Source: Kibdelosporangium philippinense (GTDB lineage Bacteria > Actinomycetota > Actinomycetes > Mycobacteriales > Pseudonocardiaceae). Taken from it: a DNA stretch of 64,000 nucleotides. The notes below the pieces were generated by a model. It was not told where the DNA came from and made no database searches. It worked only from the letters and a program-made list of their open reading frames with translations. Within the stretch, counting starts at the first letter, position 1. The number at the start of each line of letters is the position of its first letter. This document shows, piece after piece, positions 50,440 through 59,913 of the stretch. Location of the stretch: positions 1,178,001 through 1,242,000 of the forward strand of contig NZ_JAJVCN010000001.1 of assembly GCF_021390435.2 (NCBI RefSeq). The letters are read 5' to 3'. The position numbers and the translations under genes were made by a program.

Positions 50440-50468
50440 GTGGTTACGGGACAAATGGGCGTAACCAC
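50440..50468. promoter_or_regulatory. Perfect dyad GTGGTTACG-N11-CGTAACCAC between monooxygenase and NRPS-3
   Basis: Nine-base perfect arms, centred about 80 bp from each divergent start. A 20-base centre-to-centre spacing (two helical turns) suits a dimeric regulator on one DNA face. The half-site is nearly the same as in the hairpins at 25099, 36854 and 57783. Confidence 0.55.
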
Positions 50469-50532
50469 GGGATGACTCGCCGAACCTAGTTTCGCGGTCC
50501 CAGGACATGAGTCGAGTGGAAGGTCTCTGGCC

Positions 50533-53500
50533 ATGACCGACGTGTCGGACCGGATCGCAGTGCTCTCGCCGCAACGGCAGGAATTGCTCGCGGCGCTCCG
50601 CCGTAAGGACGCCAACGCGGCCAAAGCGGCGTCGCCAGGGCCGCGTCCGCGCGGCACGACCGAGCCCGCGCCGCTGTCCTATGCGCAACGCCGGCTGTGG
50701 TTCGTTGACCAGCTCGGTGGCAGCGTCGCCTACAGCGCACCGGTGGTGCACCGGATCAAGGGGCCGCTTGACGTCCCCGCGCTCGCCGATGGACTAAGGC
50801 AGGTGATCACCCGGCACGAGTCGCTGCGCACTCTCTTCCCCGAACGCGACGGCGAACCCGTGCAACTGGTCGCTGAGATCGCCGAGCCGGTGATCGCCGT
50901 GCGATCGGTTGAACACTTGCCGTTCGCCGAACGTGAGCAGGCTGCACAGGACCTCCTGCACGCCGAGGTGGACACGCCGTTCGACCTGTCGACCGGCCCG
51001 GTCATGCGCGCCACAGCCATCAGGCTTACGCCCGAGGACCACATCTTCGTGCTGAACATCCACCACATCACGTCCGACCAGATCTCCATGGGCGTGCTGG
51101 TGCGTGAGCTGGCCGAGTGCTACACCGCCCGAACTGAGGGCCGCGAACCCGTGCTGACCGAACTGCCCGTCACGTACTCGGACTACGCGGTGTGGCAGCG
51201 GGAACTGATGTCCGGCCAGCGGCTGGTCGACGGGATGGCGTTCTGGGAGAAGCAACTCGCCGGGCTGTCCACACTGGACGTGCCGACCGACCGGCCACGC
51301 CCCGCCCGGATGAGCAACAAGGGCGCCGAGACGGCGTTATGGCTGCGTCCGGAGATCATCCCGGCGTTACGCCAGACGGGCGCGGCATCGGGAACTTCGC
51401 CTTTCATGACCCTGCTCGCCGCGTTCGTCGCCCTGCTTTCCCGGTACACCGGCGAGGAAGACATCGCCGTCGGCACGACATCGGCTGGCAGGGAGACCGA
51501 AGAGGTCGCTAGCCTGATCGGGTTCTTCGTGAACACCTTGGTGTTGCGTACCGACCTGTCCGGCGACCCGACATTCGAGCAACTGCTTGCCAGGGTCAAG
51601 CAGTCCGTTCTGGACAGTCACGCGCACGCCGACGTCCCGTTCGACCTGATCGTCGAACAGGTCCACCCGGTCCGTGACCCGAGCCGCCCGCCGCTGACCC
51701 CGGTTCTTTTCCAGCAGGACAACACGCCCGACTGCGCGTTGGCGCTGCCCGGGCTCGACGTGCGGCTCGACGACGACTTCGATCCCGGTACCGCCAAGTA
51801 CGACCTGCTGGTCAGCGTCCGCGTCTGGGACCATGCCGCGCGCGTTCACTTGCAGTACAACACCGAACTGTTCGATCTCGAGACGGTCGAACGGTTCCTG
51901 CGTAGCTACGAAGCTCTGCTGGAAGCCGCCATCGCGAACCCGGCGACACCTGTCACCGCGTTGCCGGTGTTGCCTGCCGATCAGGCCGAAACGGTCCTGC
52001 GCGAGTGGAACAACACCGGGACCGAGCCGCTCGGCCCCGAATGCCTGCACCAGATGTTCGAGCGGCACGTGGACGCGCGGCCATCGGACACCGCGGTCGT
52101 CGCGGGCGGCAGGCACTACACGTTCGCCGAGATCGACGCCAAGGCCAACCAACTCGCGCACCACCTGCGAGCGCGTGGCGTCACGACGGGCAGTCTCGTC
52201 GCGATCCACCTGCCGATGGGTGTCGACTACGTGATCGGCGTGCAGGCCATCCTGAAGGCTGGCGCGGCGTTCGTGCCGATCGACCCTGAGTATCCGACCG
52301 CTCGGATCGAGTTCATCCTGTCCGATTCGGCGGTGCCGGTCATCATTACCACTGCGGGCCGTCTGACCGCGGACGCGACCATCGTCGAGATCGACGGCAA
52401 GGACGCGCAAGCGATCGCGAGCAGTCCGTCGAGCCGTCCACAAGTGACAGTTGAGCCGGAAGACACCTGTTACGTCATCTTCACTTCCGGCTCGACCGGC
52501 ACCCCCAAGGGCGTGGTGCTGCGCCACCGCGGCGTCGCCAACAACCTCAATGACTTGCACACCCGGTTCGCGGTCGGCTCGGGCGACTCGGTGCTTGCCC
52601 TGTCGTCGCCAAGCTTCGACATGTCGGTCTACGAGATCATCGGCGTCCCCGGCGCGGGCGGGACCGTGATCCTGCCAGAGCCCGAGCTGGCCCGTGACCC
52701 CGCGCACTGGGTCGATCTGATCAACGACTACGGCGTGACACTGTGGAACTCCGCGCCCGCGCTGCTGGACCTGTTGCTGACGCAGGTGGAACAGTCCGCC
52801 GACATCCCGCCGAGCACGCTCCGGCTCGCCCTGCTCGGCGGTGACTGGGTGCCGGTGACCATGCCGGACCGGCTGCGCGCGTTCGTGCCAGAGCTTGAGT
52901 TCATCAGCCTTGGCGGGGCGACCGAGGCGTCCATCCACTCGATCATCTACCCGGTGGACGCGGTCGATCCGAAGTGGACGGCGATCCCGTACGGCTGGCC
53001 GATGGCCAACCAGGAGGCGTACATCCTCGACGACAACCTGCAGCCGGTGCCGATCGGTGTCCCTGGCGAGCTGCACCTCGGCGGGATCGGCGTCGCGTCC
53101 GGATACCTCAACCGGCCGGAGCTGACCGAGTCGAAGTTCGTCGACCGCGACGGCCGGATCATCTACAAGACCGGCGACCTGGCCAGGTGGCGGGCCGACG
53201 GCGTGATCGAACTGTTGGGCCGCAAGGACTTCATGGTCAAGGTGAACGGGCTGCGGATCGAGCTCGGTGAGATCGAGTCCGTCCTTCGCGGGCACGACGC
53301 GGTCGCGGAGGCCGTGGTGATGGCCAGGACCGACTCGGTCGGCGACCGGCACCTGGTCGGTTACGTGCTCAGCGAGTCCGGGGTGCAGAGCGAGGAGCTG
53401 CGTGCGCTCGTCGAGAGCTCGTTGCCGTCCTACATGGTGCCCTCCGGGTTCGTCGTGTTGGATGAGTTCCCGTTGAGCCACAACGGGAAGGTTGATCGCA

Positions 53501-54531
53501 AGGCGCTGGCACAGCACGGCGGCCGCCGTGCGGTCGTGGTGAGCGAGCCGCCGTCCGGACCGCTGGAGGAGCGGATCGCCGAGGCGTGGCGCTCTGTTCT
53601 CGGTGTCACCGAGCTGAACCGGACCGACGACTTCTTCGCGGTCGGCGGTGACTCGTTCAAAGCTGTGCGGGTGGCCCGGCTGATCGACAACGCGTTGCCC
53701 GTGATCGCGGTGTTCCGTAACCCGACCATCGAGGGCTTGGCCCAGTACGTCACCGAAGACCTCACCGACGGCGTCCGGCCGTTGATCCACCGGCTCACCC
53801 CGGACCGGCCGCACGCGTCGATCAACCTGGTCTGTGTACCTTACGGCGGCGGTAACGCTGTTGCGTATCAACCATTGGCGGACGCGCTGGACGAGACATT
53901 CGTCCTCTGGTCGGTCGACCTGCCCGGCCACGACCTGTCCGACCTGTCCCCACTGGAGTCCATTCAGGACGTGACCGTGCGGTGCGCGGAAGAAATCCGT
54001 GAGAAGGTCACCGGCCCGGTCGTGTTGTACGGCCAGTGCGCCGGTGTCGCGACGACATTGCTGCTGGCCCGTCAGCTCGAATCCATCGGGGTGCCGGTTG
54101 TCGCCACGTTCATGGGTGCCGTGCTGCCGGACCTCGACCCGGAGCGGTCGTGGCGGATGGTCAAGGAAGGCACCGAAGACCAGTTGCTGCAGCACATGCG
54201 CAGGCTCGGCGGGTTCGATGGGGCACTCGACGAGGAGGACATCGTCGGCATCCTGCGGGTCGTCCGGCATGACCTCGCCGAGATGGTCCAGCTCTGGCTG
54301 CGTGAGCTGGACGTCGAGGTCACGAAGGTCTCCGGGCCGGTGCACTGCATCGTCGGCGACGACGATCCGGCCACCGGGAACTTCGAGACCAGGTACGTCG
54401 ACTGGGGCAGGTACGGCTCGGCCACGTCGCTTTCGGTCGTGCGTGGCGGCGGCCACTACTTCTGCAAGCACCGGCCTGCCGAGGTCGCCGCGATCGTCAA
54501 GGACAAACTGCGTGGGGGGAGAAGTCAGTGA
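50533..54531 (+). CDS. NRPS-3: C, A, PCP, TE (Cys nucleophile)
   Basis: 1332 residues. C domain about 45-480 (LSYAQRRLWFVDQL; active-site LNIHHITSDQISM, so HHxxxD is kept and the Gly is Gln). A domain about 500-995 (FTSGSTGTPKGVVL, SPSFDMSVYEIIG, YKTGDLARWRADG); my hand-read pocket is D-M-Y-N-L-G-L-I-H-K, near but not equal to cysteine codes. PCP Ser near 1040 (FFAVGGDSFKA). TE about 1090-1325 (LVCVPYGGGNAVAYQPL) has a nucleophile elbow LYGQCAGVATTL with Cys replacing Ser, and GGGHYF as the His site. Cys thioesterases are known for strained or reactive products such as the obafluorin beta-lactone. It is coupled to NRPS-4 by GTGA overlap. Confidence 0.92.
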   Translation: MTDVSDRIAVLSPQRQELLAALRRKDANAAKAASPGPRPRGTTEPAPLSYAQRRLWFVDQLGGSVAYSAPVVHRIKGPLDVPALADGLRQVITRHESLRTLFPERDGEPVQLVAEIAEPVIAVRSVEHLPFAEREQAAQDLLHAEVDTPFDLSTGPVMRATAIRLTPEDHIFVLNIHHITSDQISMGVLVRELAECYTARTEGREPVLTELPVTYSDYAVWQRELMSGQRLVDGMAFWEKQLAGLSTLDVPTDRPRPARMSNKGAETALWLRPEIIPALRQTGAASGTSPFMTLLAAFVALLSRYTGEEDIAVGTTSAGRETEEVASLIGFFVNTLVLRTDLSGDPTFEQLLARVKQSVLDSHAHADVPFDLIVEQVHPVRDPSRPPLTPVLFQQDNTPDCALALPGLDVRLDDDFDPGTAKYDLLVSVRVWDHAARVHLQYNTELFDLETVERFLRSYEALLEAAIANPATPVTALPVLPADQAETVLREWNNTGTEPLGPECLHQMFERHVDARPSDTAVVAGGRHYTFAEIDAKANQLAHHLRARGVTTGSLVAIHLPMGVDYVIGVQAILKAGAAFVPIDPEYPTARIEFILSDSAVPVIITTAGRLTADATIVEIDGKDAQAIASSPSSRPQVTVEPEDTCYVIFTSGSTGTPKGVVLRHRGVANNLNDLHTRFAVGSGDSVLALSSPSFDMSVYEIIGVPGAGGTVILPEPELARDPAHWVDLINDYGVTLWNSAPALLDLLLTQVEQSADIPPSTLRLALLGGDWVPVTMPDRLRAFVPELEFISLGGATEASIHSIIYPVDAVDPKWTAIPYGWPMANQEAYILDDNLQPVPIGVPGELHLGGIGVASGYLNRPELTESKFVDRDGRIIYKTGDLARWRADGVIELLGRKDFMVKVNGLRIELGEIESVLRGHDAVAEAVVMARTDSVGDRHLVGYVLSESGVQSEELRALVESSLPSYMVPSGFVVLDEFPLSHNGKVDRKALAQHGGRRAVVVSEPPSGPLEERIAEAWRSVLGVTELNRTDDFFAVGGDSFKAVRVARLIDNALPVIAVFRNPTIEGLAQYVTEDLTDGVRPLIHRLTPDRPHASINLVCVPYGGGNAVAYQPLADALDETFVLWSVDLPGHDLSDLSPLESIQDVTVRCAEEIREKVTGPVVLYGQCAGVATTLLLARQLESIGVPVVATFMGAVLPDLDPERSWRMVKEGTEDQLLQHMRRLGGFDGALDEEDIVGILRVVRHDLAEMVQLWLRELDVEVTKVSGPVHCIVGDDDPATGNFETRYVDWGRYGSATSLSVVRGGGHYFCKHRPAEVAAIVKDKLRGGRSQ

Positions 54532-57500
54532 CCAAGGCAATCGACCGTCTCCGTGGGCTTTCGGCCGCGCAACGGGCTGCGTTGCTGGCTGCGGCCAAGG
54601 CAACCGTCACCAACCCCGTCGCCGGGCAGCCGCTGACCGCGAGGTCACGCCCGGACGGCCGGTCGATCGCGTCCTACACCCAGGAACAGCAGTGGTTCCT
54701 TGACCGGATCTCACCCGACCAGGCAGCCGCCTACCTTGTCCCGTTCGCTCTGCGGCTGCGCGGCGTGCTAGACGTGCCCGCGCTGCGGGACGTGCTTGCC
54801 CAGATCATCCAGCGGCACGAGGTGCTGCGCTGCCGGTTCGAGTTGGACGGCGGCGAGGTCAGGCAGATCGTCGAGGCCGATGTCGAAGTGCCGCTTGTGG
54901 TCGAAGCGGTCAAGGACGAGGAGTCGTTGTGGCGGCGGGCTCGTGAGCTCGCGACCGAACGGTTCGAGCTGACCAAGGCGCCATTGCTGCGCACGGTTCT
55001 GCTCAGCCTGAACGAGCGGGACAACGTGCTGGTGTGGATCGCACACCACGCTGTCGCGGACGGTTTCTCCATCGCGGTCCTGCTCGACGAACTGCGAGCT
55101 GGTTATCAGCGTGAGCTGCCGCCCTTGCCACTACAGTTCGCGGACTTCGCGGAGTGGCAACGGGAACGGCTCACCGATGAGCGGCTCGCTGGGCACGTCG
55201 ACTTCTGGCGCACGCACCTAGCGGGTGCCCCGCCCGCGACGCTACCCACCGACCATCCTCGGCCCGGCGTGCCCAGTTTCCGGGGCGCGGCAGTGCCTTT
55301 CGACCTCGGCCCGACGTTGTCGGCCGGGATCAGCGCGGTATCGCAGCGTGTCGGCGTCACACCGTTTGTTGTGCTGCTGACGGCGTTGCACATCGTTCTC
55401 GCCCGGTACAACGGAGAACACGACGCCGTGCTCGGCGTCGCGGTGGCCGGGCGGGAACGGTCCGAAGTGGAGTCGCTGATTGGCCCGTTTTCCGGGACGA
55501 TCCCGGTGCGGATCGACGCTTCGGGTGACCCGACTTTGGCCGCCCTGCTGGCCGCGGTGTCCAGTACGGTCCTCGATGGACTGTCACATCAGGAGGTTCC
55601 GTTCGGTCACTTGGTCCGCAGCCTCGGCAAGGCCCGTGACGCCAGCCGTAACCCACTCTACGACGTCCTGTTCAGCATGGACGCGTTGGCGACAACGGGC
55701 GAGACGCGAATCGCGCCGGACCTGACCGTTCAGCCGTCCGGGCTGCCCAACGGCACTGCCCGGCTGGACTTACAGCTGACCGTCGAGCAGAACGCCGACG
55801 CATTGGGCGGACGGCTTGACTACAGTACGGACCTCTACGAAACGCTGACCGTGCAGGGCATTGTGGACTCGTTCAAGGCCGTTCTCGAAGAGATCGTTGC
55901 CGATGTAGACCGTCCACTGAGTACTGTCTCCCTGCTTGACCCAGCGACCAGGGCACGCACATTGGACGAGTGGCACCGGCCGACCGGCGCTTCGCCGAAG
56001 TTCCTCGACATGTTCACCGAGCTCGTGCTGTCCGAACCGGACCGGTCCGCGGTGAGCCAGAACGGCCGGACGGTGACGTACCGTGAGCTGGACGAGTGGT
56101 CCAACCAGTTCGCCAATGCCATCGTCAAGCGCGGCGGCGGTTCGGGAGCCGTCGTCGCCGTCGCCATCGACCGGACGATCGCCATCGTGGCCGCGATCAT
56201 CGGCATCCTCAAGTCCGGCTCGGTGTACCTGCCGCTTGATCCGTCCTATCCGGACGAGCGGCTCGACTTCATGCTGACCGACAGCTCGACCCGGATCTTG
56301 CTGCACGAATCCGGTGTGGCCGATGGTCTGCTCGGCCGTGTCCACGCGGATCTGGAACTCGGCGAGATCGCCGTCGAACCGGTCACCCCGGTCGACGCTC
56401 CCGCGCACCAGGTCGCGTACGTGATGTACACGTCGGGCTCAACGGGCAAACCCAAAGGTGTCGCTATCGGACACACCGCACTCGGCAACTTCCTGTCCGC
56501 GATGACGAGCAAAGGTCTGATGCGGCACAACGACGTCGTCATCGCGTTGACGAACACCACGTTCGACATCTCGATGGACGAGTTGCTGCTGCCCTTGGTG
56601 TGCGGCGGTTCGATCGTGATGGCGCGCCGGTCCGAGGCACGCTCCGGCGAGGCCCTGCGCCGGTTGATCGACGAGCACGAGGTGACGGTCCTGCACGGCA
56701 CGCCATCGACGTGTCAGCTGCTGATCGACACAGGCTGGCAGGGCGCGTCGGTCCGCCGGGTCCTCTGCGGCGGCGAGGCGATGTCCGCGAAGCTCGCTGC
56801 GGACCTGCAGGAACGCGTGCCCGAGGTGTGGAACGTGTTCGGGCCAACCGAGGCCACCGTATGGGCGCTGGTCCACCGCGTGGAGGGCGACGGGCGCCCG
56901 CCGATCGGCAAGCCACTCGCCAACTACACGGCCTTGGTGCTCGACGACCGGCTGCGGCCTGTCCCACCGGGCGTGCTCGGTGAGCTGTATCTCGGTGGCG
57001 TCGGCCTGGCCGAGGAGTACTTGAACCTGCCCGAGTTGACCGCACAACGGTTCATCACCGACACGCGTGGCAAACGGTTGTACCGAACCGGGGATCTCGC
57101 TTCGTACGACACCGACGGGGTCTTCCATTTCCACGGCAGGCTCGACCACCAGGTGAAACTCCGGGGCTTCCGGATCGAGCTCGGTGAGATCGAGGCCGCC
57201 TTGGTCAAGCACCCCGCCGTGCTCGAAGCGGTGGCGTTGATCCACAACGCGAGCGAGAACGACAGCAGGCTCATCGCATTCGTCCGGCTCGCCGAGGACG
57301 CCACCGAGCGTGCACTTCAGGCCGCTGTGCAGGCGACACTGCCCGCGCACATGGTTCCGTCCCGTGTGGTCCGTATCGACGCGTTCCCGTTGACCAGCAG
57401 CGGAAAGGTCGACCGGCGGGCGCTGCTGAACTCGCCCATCGACGCTGGCGACGGGCCGGAGGAATGGGACCCGCCCGTGACACCGACCGAACGCTGGGTG

Positions 57501-57782
57501 GCCCAGTGCTGGGAGGAACTGCTCGGCGACGGCCGCAAGATCGGCCGGACCGACAACTTCTTCCTGATCGGCGGGCACTCATTGCTCGCGGTGAAGATCC
57601 TTGCCACGATCCAGGACGTCTACGGCGTGCAGCCGTCACTCGAGGGCTTCTTCGCCGTACCCACCGTCACCGGCCTGAGCGAGCTGTTGCTCGCCGCGCC
57701 GAGCCTCGCGGATGACGCGTTGCTCGCCCAGGTCGAGGGCCTGACCGATGAGGAGGTGGCAGCCCTGATCGCGGCTGGCTGA
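54528..57782 (+). CDS. NRPS-4: C, A, PCP (no thioesterase)
   Basis: 1084 residues. C domain about 50-485 with intact WIAHHAVADGFSIAVL. A domain about 490-980: YTSGSTGKPKGVAI, NTTFDISMDELLLPLV, NVFGPTEATVW, YRTGDLASYDTDG, VKLRGFRIELGEIEA, SSGKVDRRAL. The pocket reads D-I-D-H-L-G-V-V-W-K; Asp at position 239 suggests a basic or polar substrate, but no known code was matched. PCP Ser near 1018 (FFLIGGHSLLAVKI). The protein ends with LTDEEVAALIAAG, a tail also seen at the end of NRPS-2 (LTDEQLARLTS). It carries no TE, so it should act before NRPS-3, whose thioesterase closes the line, despite the reverse gene order. Confidence 0.92.
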   Translation: MTKAIDRLRGLSAAQRAALLAAAKATVTNPVAGQPLTARSRPDGRSIASYTQEQQWFLDRISPDQAAAYLVPFALRLRGVLDVPALRDVLAQIIQRHEVLRCRFELDGGEVRQIVEADVEVPLVVEAVKDEESLWRRARELATERFELTKAPLLRTVLLSLNERDNVLVWIAHHAVADGFSIAVLLDELRAGYQRELPPLPLQFADFAEWQRERLTDERLAGHVDFWRTHLAGAPPATLPTDHPRPGVPSFRGAAVPFDLGPTLSAGISAVSQRVGVTPFVVLLTALHIVLARYNGEHDAVLGVAVAGRERSEVESLIGPFSGTIPVRIDASGDPTLAALLAAVSSTVLDGLSHQEVPFGHLVRSLGKARDASRNPLYDVLFSMDALATTGETRIAPDLTVQPSGLPNGTARLDLQLTVEQNADALGGRLDYSTDLYETLTVQGIVDSFKAVLEEIVADVDRPLSTVSLLDPATRARTLDEWHRPTGASPKFLDMFTELVLSEPDRSAVSQNGRTVTYRELDEWSNQFANAIVKRGGGSGAVVAVAIDRTIAIVAAIIGILKSGSVYLPLDPSYPDERLDFMLTDSSTRILLHESGVADGLLGRVHADLELGEIAVEPVTPVDAPAHQVAYVMYTSGSTGKPKGVAIGHTALGNFLSAMTSKGLMRHNDVVIALTNTTFDISMDELLLPLVCGGSIVMARRSEARSGEALRRLIDEHEVTVLHGTPSTCQLLIDTGWQGASVRRVLCGGEAMSAKLAADLQERVPEVWNVFGPTEATVWALVHRVEGDGRPPIGKPLANYTALVLDDRLRPVPPGVLGELYLGGVGLAEEYLNLPELTAQRFITDTRGKRLYRTGDLASYDTDGVFHFHGRLDHQVKLRGFRIELGEIEAALVKHPAVLEAVALIHNASENDSRLIAFVRLAEDATERALQAAVQATLPAHMVPSRVVRIDAFPLTSSGKVDRRALLNSPIDAGDGPEEWDPPVTPTERWVAQCWEELLGDGRKIGRTDNFFLIGGHSLLAVKILATIQDVYGVQPSLEGFFAVPTVTGLSELLLAAPSLADDALLAQVEGLTDEEVAALIAAG

Positions 57783-57828
57783 CTCGTGAGTGGTTATGCG
57801 GGTTAGAACACGCATAACCACTCACGAG
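57783..57828. terminator. Long perfect hairpin after NRPS-4, CTCGTGAG family
   Basis: CTCGTGAGTGGTTATGCG and its complement form 18-bp arms around GGTTAGAACA, beginning at the base after the NRPS-4 stop. Apart from the loop end it matches the hairpin at 25099-25148. Confidence 0.8.
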
Positions 57829-58162
57829 GTCTGACCAGGCATGCCGTGAAGGCCATCCGGCAGGCCACCGTTACCTTGGTGAGGTAACGACCGGGGACAT
57901 TGGGAGAGCTGACTTGGGCCGGGTGTTGTCTGATCGGGAACTGACGGTTGCGTACCTGGCCCGGCAGATGTTGCTGGAACGCTTGGACCGCCCGGTAGGC
58001 CGGGCGGTTCAGGCGTTGGGCGCGTTGCAGGCGCAGTACTCGCCGTCGCCGTACGTCGCGCTCTTCGCGCGGCTGGCGTCTTTCGACGCGGGCCAGCTGG
58101 AGAGCGCGCTCAAACGTGGCTCGGTGGTGAAGTCGACGCTGATGCGGGGCACACTGCACTTA

Positions 58163-59099
58163 GAGGGCATCTGATCTTAGTTAGGCAAGAATGTCTGCTT
58201 TGGGTGGATCGTTTCGCCAGGTTTGGGTGGATTCCCCGGTCAGGGTGCGGCTCATTATGTTAGTCATCGCCCAGTGGACCATCGTGCGCGACCGCTGGGG
58301 CAGGGCTTCGTAGTCGCGCGCGAGTCGGCGGTGTTGCATCAGCCAGCCCAGACTGCGCTCCACTACCCACCGCCGGGGCAACACGTGGAATCCCTTGGCA
58401 GAAGGGCGTTTGACGACCTCAACCCGGATACCCCGCTGGGCTCCATGACGGATGACTGTGTTGTTGTAGCCGCCGTCCACCCATGCCGCCGACACGGTCG
58501 GATGCGCAGCGGCGAGATGATCGAGAACCTGTTGCCCGCCAGCGGAATCCTGCACCGACGCCGCGGTCACGATTACCGCCAGCAGCAGGCCGAGCACATC
58601 GGTGGCGATGTGCCGTTTGCGGCCCTTGATCTTCTTGCCCGCGTCGATACCCTGACTGGATTCGCTGACATTGCAGGAGGTTTTCACGCTCTGCGAGTCG
58701 ATGATCGCCGCCGTCGGGGCAGCAGCGCGGCCTTTCGCGACGCGGACTTGGTCACGCAACAGGTCATGCAGCGTTTCCGTTGTGCCATCGGCTTCCCACT
58801 TGGCGTAGTAGTCATAAACCGTCTTGCAGGGCGGGAAGTCGTGCGGCAGATACTCCCAGGCGATCCCGGTCCGGCACACGTACAGGATCGCGTTCACGAT
58901 CTCCCGCAAGTCATGCACGCGCATCACGGTTCCCGGCCCACGCCGGGCAGCACGCCACGCCGTCAGCGTTGGCTCGATCAACGCCCAGCGAGCATCGGAC
59001 AAGTCGCTGCGGTACGCACGCCGGGACCCCACAAGTTGATCAAGGTATCAGCCGTCACCCGACACAGACATATCGCCCCAACCAAGATCAGATGCCCTC
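58163..59099. mobile_element. IS5-type insertion sequence inside the DNA glycosylase gene
   Basis: 937 bp. Perfect 16-bp inverted ends (GAGGGCATCTGATCTT and complement) and a TTA direct duplication at 58160-58162 and 59100-59102. The exact duplication and the intact transposase indicate a recent insertion. Its sequence differs from the element at 24150, so this is an independent event. Confidence 0.93.
58181..59032 (-). CDS. IS5-family transposase, single frame
   Basis: 283 residues, intact. Motifs are RSDLSDARWALIEPTLTAW, YVCRTGIAWEYLPHDFPP, AAIIDSQSVKTSC (first Asp), KIKGRKRHIATDVLGLLLAV, AAWVDGGYNN (second Asp), and RRWVVERSLGWLMQHRRLARDYE (catalytic Glu region). It is antisense to the interrupted host gene. 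The ATG at 59032 gives the family's usual N-terminus. Confidence 0.95.
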   Translation of the reverse strand: MGSRRAYRSDLSDARWALIEPTLTAWRAARRGPGTVMRVHDLREIVNAILYVCRTGIAWEYLPHDFPPCKTVYDYYAKWEADGTTETLHDLLRDQVRVAKGRAAAPTAAIIDSQSVKTSCNVSESSQGIDAGKKIKGRKRHIATDVLGLLLAVIVTAASVQDSAGGQQVLDHLAAAHPTVSAAWVDGGYNNTVIRHGAQRGIRVEVVKRPSAKGFHVLPRRWVVERSLGWLMQHRRLARDYEALPQRSRTMVHWAMTNIMSRTLTGESTQTWRNDPPKADILA

Positions 59100-59913
59100 T
59101 TAGTGTCCGCCGCGGACTATCCGTCGTTCGCGGTCGCGTGGCGGCAGCAGGCACTCAACGACATGCGCGGCAAATACCGGAAAGTCAGCGTCGACGAGGA
59201 CAAGATCCTAAAAGGCCTGATTCCGTTCGTCAGCAAACCCCGGACCACGGACGAGATCCGCGAACACGTGGCCGACCTGTGCGGCGGGGTGCTCGACTCA
59301 GGCGACCTACTGCACTACGCCCGCGCTCTGCTGCCTATGACGCACGTGTTTCCATCCGGCGCGTTCCGGCAGCACGGAAAATTCTCCTTGGTGGGACTGA
59401 AAGGTGACCTTCCGGTCGAGCCCGCTGCCACGGCACTGCTCGTACGCCGGTATCTGGCCGCGTTCGGGCCTGCGACACGCGAGGACATCGCCCACTTCAC
59501 CTACCTGAAGTACCGCCAGCTCGACCCGGCGCTGGCCGAGCTCGACGTCATCCGCTTGTCCGACAAGGAAGACAGGGACCTGATCGACCTGCCCCGCGCG
59601 CCCCGCCCGGCCGAGGACGTCGACATTCCGGTGCGGTTTCTGGCCAAATGGGACGCTGCGGTGATCTCGCACAAGGACCGGACCCGGATTCTGCCAGCGG
59701 CTTATCACACGCGGGTGGTCCGTAAGATCAACGGCGATGTGCTTTCGACCTATCTCATCGATGGAAAGGTCGCCGGAACCTGGTCGTGCGTACGGAAAGG
59801 TGCGACCGCGACCATCGTGCTCGAACCGTTCGAACCCGTCCCGTCGAGTGTCCACTCCGAACTGGAAGCCGAATCCCTCGCCGTTGCGCGGTTTCTTGAG
59901 CCGGACGCGGAAA

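Noticed and set aside
25099..57828. Repeated hairpins considered as a CRISPR array
   Set aside because: The copies are single, kilobases apart and palindromic over their whole length; no spacer periodicity or cas gene exists.
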